Shown: positions 5,588 through 8,088 of the stretch, in pieces
Position numbering within the stretch: position 1 is the stretch's first letter
Layout: each line of letters starts with the position of its first letter
From: Chitinophagaceae bacterium
GTDB taxonomy: Bacteria; Bacteroidota; Bacteroidia; Chitinophagales; Chitinophagaceae
Direction: 5' to 3'
Assembly (NCBI GenBank): GCA_025963615.1
Contig: JAOQAL010000006.1
Span: 1-8,088 of the forward strand
Length of the DNA stretch: 8,088 nucleotides
Notes under the pieces: generated by a model
What the model was told of the DNA's origin: nothing
The model's database searches: none
Seen by the model: the letters and a program-made list of their open reading frames with translations, nothing else
Translations under genes and position numbers: made by a program

Positions 5588-6967
5588 TTAGCCAAATGAA
5601 GAATCCTTTTTATAAAATGATGGATTAGTAAAATAGCAAAGTTTATCAAAATGAAAAAACAAGAGAATTATCAAACAGGGTATGGCCGTTACTACGAGCC
5701 GTTGATATTCATCCTGTGCCCCTATAATGGCAACCGCCAACTGCGCGACAACCAGTAACCACAATAAAACCCTAAACAGTAGTACCCTTTTTAATTTGGT
5801 CCAATTTATAATAAAATAAATAAGATCGAATATTAAATACAGATAGATTAAACTGAAACCAATGTTAAACCATCTATTTTCAATGATGGCAATAATCTTA
5901 CTAAAAAACCCTGGCTTGTGTTTGGCGTAATTAGTAAATATATTTCTTCTTGTAAGAGAATATGCGGTCTGGAAAATATTTTTAATATAAAGCCCTGGCT
6001 GGTTCCTTATACAGACAGTTACAAATTTTGAAATTCGTTTAGGAGCATAATTTTGATTTATTTTATGAAGCAGGCTCCAGTGACCTCCTCCTGGCTCTGG
6101 TTTTCTCAAATAAGTTTCAATTTCCTTCGACAATTCAGTATCGTTGCCATTGTTGTACATTTTTGTATTAATAATAATATTGAGCTGATTGATATTGGTG
6201 GAAACTATGGATATCCCATCAAAGCTATTCTCTCTGTCATTTAACTCAGAATAACCGATTATTAATATAATAACAAAACCTGAAGTTAATAACCCAGATA
6301 AGCAGAATTTTTTTTCTTCTTTATACAGGATAAACCTTAAAACCCAGAACAAAATCATTACTGGTAAAAGATAAATAAAAGCGGGTCGTAACATCATAGC
6401 AAAAAAGACAAATAAAGTGAGCAAAATGGCTTTTATTAATGTTGGTTTTTTAAAATAACTGACAATGAAGCCGATAAATGCAATAATTGAACAGACTGAA
6501 AGTGATTCTGTCATAATTACTTTATCATAACTTATTGTTGGTAGCATGAGGCCAAACAACAAGGTGGAAGTCAATATGGCCGGCCGGCTTTTAAAAACGG
6601 CATGAACCACATAAAAAAATACAATAATTGATAAAAAGGATAAAATACATTGTGCAATAACAATATTGTCAATCAAATTTTTGTCGCCAAAAAGCCGGAT
6701 CAAATTGATAAAACAAGGATAAGCCGGCGTTCTCAATCTGTCTATCTGACCCGTAAAAATATTCCCGTGATAACGCAGGTAAGAAGGAGAATCACCAGCT
6801 TGTGTATTAAGAAAAAATGAATAGTAAATCAACCTGCAAGCCCCGCACAAAATTAAAATGCCGGGTATATCGCTTGATATAATTTTTTTAAACGCATTAT
6901 ACCATTTTTCTTTAGAAATTATTGATCCTGGCCTGTAAGGTGACTTACCCGTTTTTCTTATCATCAT
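5588..6967 (-). CDS. Multi-pass GT-C fold glycosyltransferase, GT39/ArnT-like
   Basis: A 459-residue inner-membrane protein with about ten hydrophobic spans, near residues 34-52, 100-125, 129-147, 155-172, 177-195, 197-215, 222-241, 366-388, 396-415 and 423-440. A periplasmic loop of about 125 residues lies at 242-365. GT-C hallmarks are visible: GDSPSYL (58-64) in the first periplasmic loop, whose Asp59 matches the catalytic Asp position of PMT/ArnT-type enzymes; RTPAYP (79-84); TESLSV (153-158); LRPAF (193-197); and QRLVVTAIPCLIILL near the C-terminus. By family knowledge it moves a sugar from a polyprenyl-phosphate carrier to a glycan, lipid or protein acceptor on the periplasmic side; the acceptor is not readable here. 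Two ATG codons in tandem (6965-6967, 6962-6964) are equally possible starts, and no Shine-Dalgarno decides between them. It is slightly shorter than typical PMT_2 proteins. No glycan-cluster partners adjoin it. Confidence 0.88.
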   Translation of the reverse strand: MMIRKTGKSPYRPGSIISKEKWYNAFKKIISSDIPGILILCGACRLIYYSFFLNTQAGDSPSYLRYHGNIFTGQIDRLRTPAYPCFINLIRLFGDKNLIDNIVIAQCILSFLSIIVFFYVVHAVFKSRPAILTSTLLFGLMLPTISYDKVIMTESLSVCSIIAFIGFIVSYFKKPTLIKAILLTLFVFFAMMLRPAFIYLLPVMILFWVLRFILYKEEKKFCLSGLLTSGFVIILIIGYSELNDRENSFDGISIVSTNINQLNIIINTKMYNNGNDTELSKEIETYLRKPEPGGGHWSLLHKINQNYAPKRISKFVTVCIRNQPGLYIKNIFQTAYSLTRRNIFTNYAKHKPGFFSKIIAIIENRWFNIGFSLIYLYLIFDLIYFIINWTKLKRVLLFRVLLWLLVVAQLAVAIIGAQDEYQRLVVTAIPCLIILLFFHFDKLCYFTNPSFYKKDSSFG

Positions 6968-7087
6968 CCACGCATATATTGAAGTAGAAAAAAATGGGCA
7001 AGTAAATACGAATACCGTTATAAAGGTTTTGGGAAAATTGACAGACGCCTGAAGTTTGTATAAAGTGATACAGAATTGACTATTTAG

Positions 7088-7117
7088 TTTTTGTATGGAA
7101 GGAATAAAAATACAAAA
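7088..7117. repeat. Inverted repeat TTTTGTAT/ATACAAAA upstream of the GT-C gene
   Basis: TTTTGTAT (7089-7096) and ATACAAAA (7110-7117) are perfect 8-bp arms around 13 bp, about 120 bp ahead of the GT-C start. The position suits an operator or a weak bidirectional terminator between the two minus-strand genes. The AT-rich arms lower its significance. Confidence 0.3.
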
Positions 7118-7207
7118 GCTTCAATAAAAAGGTAAAAAATATATGACATTCTTAATACCCTATCTCCTGCCATCACGCTCCTGGCTACTTAACCAATGCA
7201 GGTAAGC

Positions 7208-7234
7208 AAAAAAAGGCTGATGCGATAAACCGGA
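7208..7234 (-). terminator. Weak terminator candidate after the TonB-like gene
   Basis: On the minus strand, about 13 nt past the stop at 7247-7249, a short GGTT/AGCC stem (one G-U pair) with a 9-nt loop leads into T7 (A run at 7208-7214 on plus). The U tract is strong and the stem poor. It is the only terminator-like element between this gene and the GT-C gene. Confidence 0.3.
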
Positions 7235-7246
7235 TAATAGAAGATA

Positions 7247-7831
7247 CTACGGTTTGGATAAAACGAGAGTATATTTTTTAACAACTTTGCGCGCTTTGCC
7301 ATTCGACAGTAATGGAATCATCTGTGGCGCGGTAAGGGTGAACCGCTCTTTCACCTGTTGTTCAAGGAATGAGCTTTCGGGAGAGCAGGACAAACTATTG
7401 ATGGCGATTTGACCATCGGGGCCGATCTCATACTCAATAAGCACATAGTAGGTGCCACTCTTGATCTTTTTGGAAGGCAATACCTCTGTTTTCAACGTGC
7501 TTGTTAGTGAATCAATATATTCCTTCCAGATCTTATTATTATCTTTCGGAGTGACATTCTCCTTCGCAACGATGCCGGGCGCTGCTGCAGAATCGATTGG
7601 GCTAACCAATCCACTCGTTGAAGAATCGCGGCCCGGGGCTATCGATCTCGTTTTTTCGGAGTCAACTGGTTTCTTCCTGCTGGTATCAATTTTCGAAGTC
7701 AGGTCATCCCCTTTTCGGATCACAGTACCGGTATCGGTTTTCAGCTTTCCGCTATACAGCGCGTCTTTCAGCGATTGAGCATTCGTAATAACAGAGCTTA
7801 TCAATATTACAAACAAAAAACACTTTTTCAT
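7247..7831 (-). CDS. Secreted protein with TonB C-terminal-like domain
   Basis: A 194-residue protein. The start is taken at the ATG at 7829-7831, which opens directly with a signal peptide (MKKC, hydrophobic core 5-17, ending TNAQS near residue 20). An in-frame ATG six codons upstream would only add MLNYCN. Residues 21-100 are a low-complexity, Ser/Thr/Lys/Asp/Pro-rich linker. Residues 113-194 resemble a TonB C-terminal or energy-transducer-like module: YYVLIEYEIGPDGQIAINSL (beta strand, DG turn, beta strand), a helix around FLEQQVKERF, then PLLSNGKARKVVKKYTLVL. There is no N-terminal membrane anchor like that of true TonB, and no PPP hinge, so it is probably a soluble periplasmic protein that has taken over the fold, not an energiser of receptors. 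Such proteins are common and uncharacterised in Bacteroidota. The domain call rests on pattern only. Confidence 0.78.
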   Translation of the reverse strand: MKKCFLFVILISSVITNAQSLKDALYSGKLKTDTGTVIRKGDDLTSKIDTSRKKPVDSEKTRSIAPGRDSSTSGLVSPIDSAAAPGIVAKENVTPKDNNKIWKEYIDSLTSTLKTEVLPSKKIKSGTYYVLIEYEIGPDGQIAINSLSCSPESSFLEQQVKERFTLTAPQMIPLLSNGKARKVVKKYTLVLSKP

Positions 7832-8041
7832 ATTGCAATAATTTAACAATCCAGGTTGGCCATCCCCTTTCGCCCTGCAAGTTAGGGACCAAAGCTGTTA
7901 GGATCTTCATAAATGGTGTAATCCCGGCTCAGATTTTTTTGTCACAGATAATTCTATTATTAAAGCGGCAATCAGACTCAATGACTCTTGCTATACCGAT
8001 GCTGCGGAGCCATCTCAAAGAATACGATACCAATAACGCGT

Positions 8042-8088
8042 TTAGCCTTTGGCGACGGCATGCAGGCCGGCAGCCATTGAAGCCGATG
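8042..8088 (-). CDS. Possible 3' end of a minus-strand gene cut by the window edge
   Basis: From the right edge, one minus-strand frame reads SASMAAGLHAVAKG and stops with TAA at 8042-8044. The small, hydrophobic, Ala/Gly-rich helix with GC-ending codons looks like a true enzyme C-terminus, and the direction agrees with the next gene. Fourteen codons cannot identify a family. A competing plus-strand frame is also open to the edge (ATG at 7981 or 7999), and another minus frame stays open longer, so the call is tentative. Confidence 0.3.
   Translation of the reverse strand, partial: SASMAAGLHAVAKG

Noticed and set aside
6053..6244. 63-codon plus-strand frame inside the GT-C gene
   Set aside because: It is antisense to a well-supported membrane-protein gene and has no independent support.
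7452..7778. 108-codon plus-strand frame opposite the TonB-like gene
   Set aside because: It is antisense to a gene with a clear signal peptide and domain. Its content mirrors that gene's codons and it has no family features.
7900..8088. Plus-strand frame open to the right edge, with possible ATG at 7981 or 7999
   Set aside because: The translation shows no recognisable N-terminus or domain, and the overlapping minus-strand frame ending at 8042 reads more like protein. It cannot be decided without flanking sequence.
1..8088. CRISPR array, insertion sequence, toxin-antitoxin or defence operon
   Set aside because: No regularly spaced repeats, transposase or integrase motifs, or paired small toxin/antitoxin frames were found on either strand.

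Overview
The window most likely comes from a member of the Bacteroidota, probably the Chitinophagia/Chitinophagaceae, though that rank is inference. The best evidence is the 653-residue secreted protein at 1615-3576, which ends in a type IX secretion (T9SS type A) sorting domain, a system confined to this phylum. AT-rich spacers, starts without a clear Shine-Dalgarno and long gaps between genes fit the same assignment. I see no rRNA, complete tRNA, CRISPR array, intact insertion sequence, integrase or recognisable defence or toxin-antitoxin module.

Layout from left to right. Positions 1-395 hold no confident gene. They contain a possible end of a plus-strand gene, two terminator-like hairpins facing plus, one facing minus, and odd open frames that may be gene remnants. 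Positions 396-920 (minus) encode a VOC/glyoxalase-fold protein with an N-terminal export signal or membrane anchor. Positions 921-1614 are a gene-poor stretch of about 690 bp with several inverted repeats, a 9-bp word present three times, and a pair of adjacent hairpins just ahead of the next gene. Positions 1615-3576 (plus) encode the double-LamG, T9SS-exported protein. A spacer (3577-3940) follows, with a probable terminator and a 38-codon open frame that looks like a gene remnant. Positions 3941-5197 (minus) encode a secreted protein of an uncharacterised, possibly TIM-barrel, type. After a 390-bp spacer, 5588-6964/6967 (minus) encodes a multi-pass GT-C glycosyltransferase. Positions 7247-7831 (minus) encode a small secreted protein with a TonB C-terminal-like domain. 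The right edge may carry the last codons of another minus-strand gene.

The five confident genes all have envelope features: an exported VOC protein, a surface or secreted lectin-like protein, an exported putative carbohydrate-active protein, an inner-membrane sugar transferase and a periplasmic TonB-like protein. They are separated by 280-690 bp, lie on both strands and do not form a clear operon, so a common pathway cannot be claimed. This looks like an ordinary envelope/accessory region of the genome. The most interesting points are a T10 tract at codons 8-10 of the T9SS protein (possible phase variation), the uncharacterised secreted family at 3941-5197, the exported VOC protein with a 92-codon open frame directly after its stop, and the structured leader ahead of the LamG gene. 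I did not find convincing evidence for a new multi-gene system.
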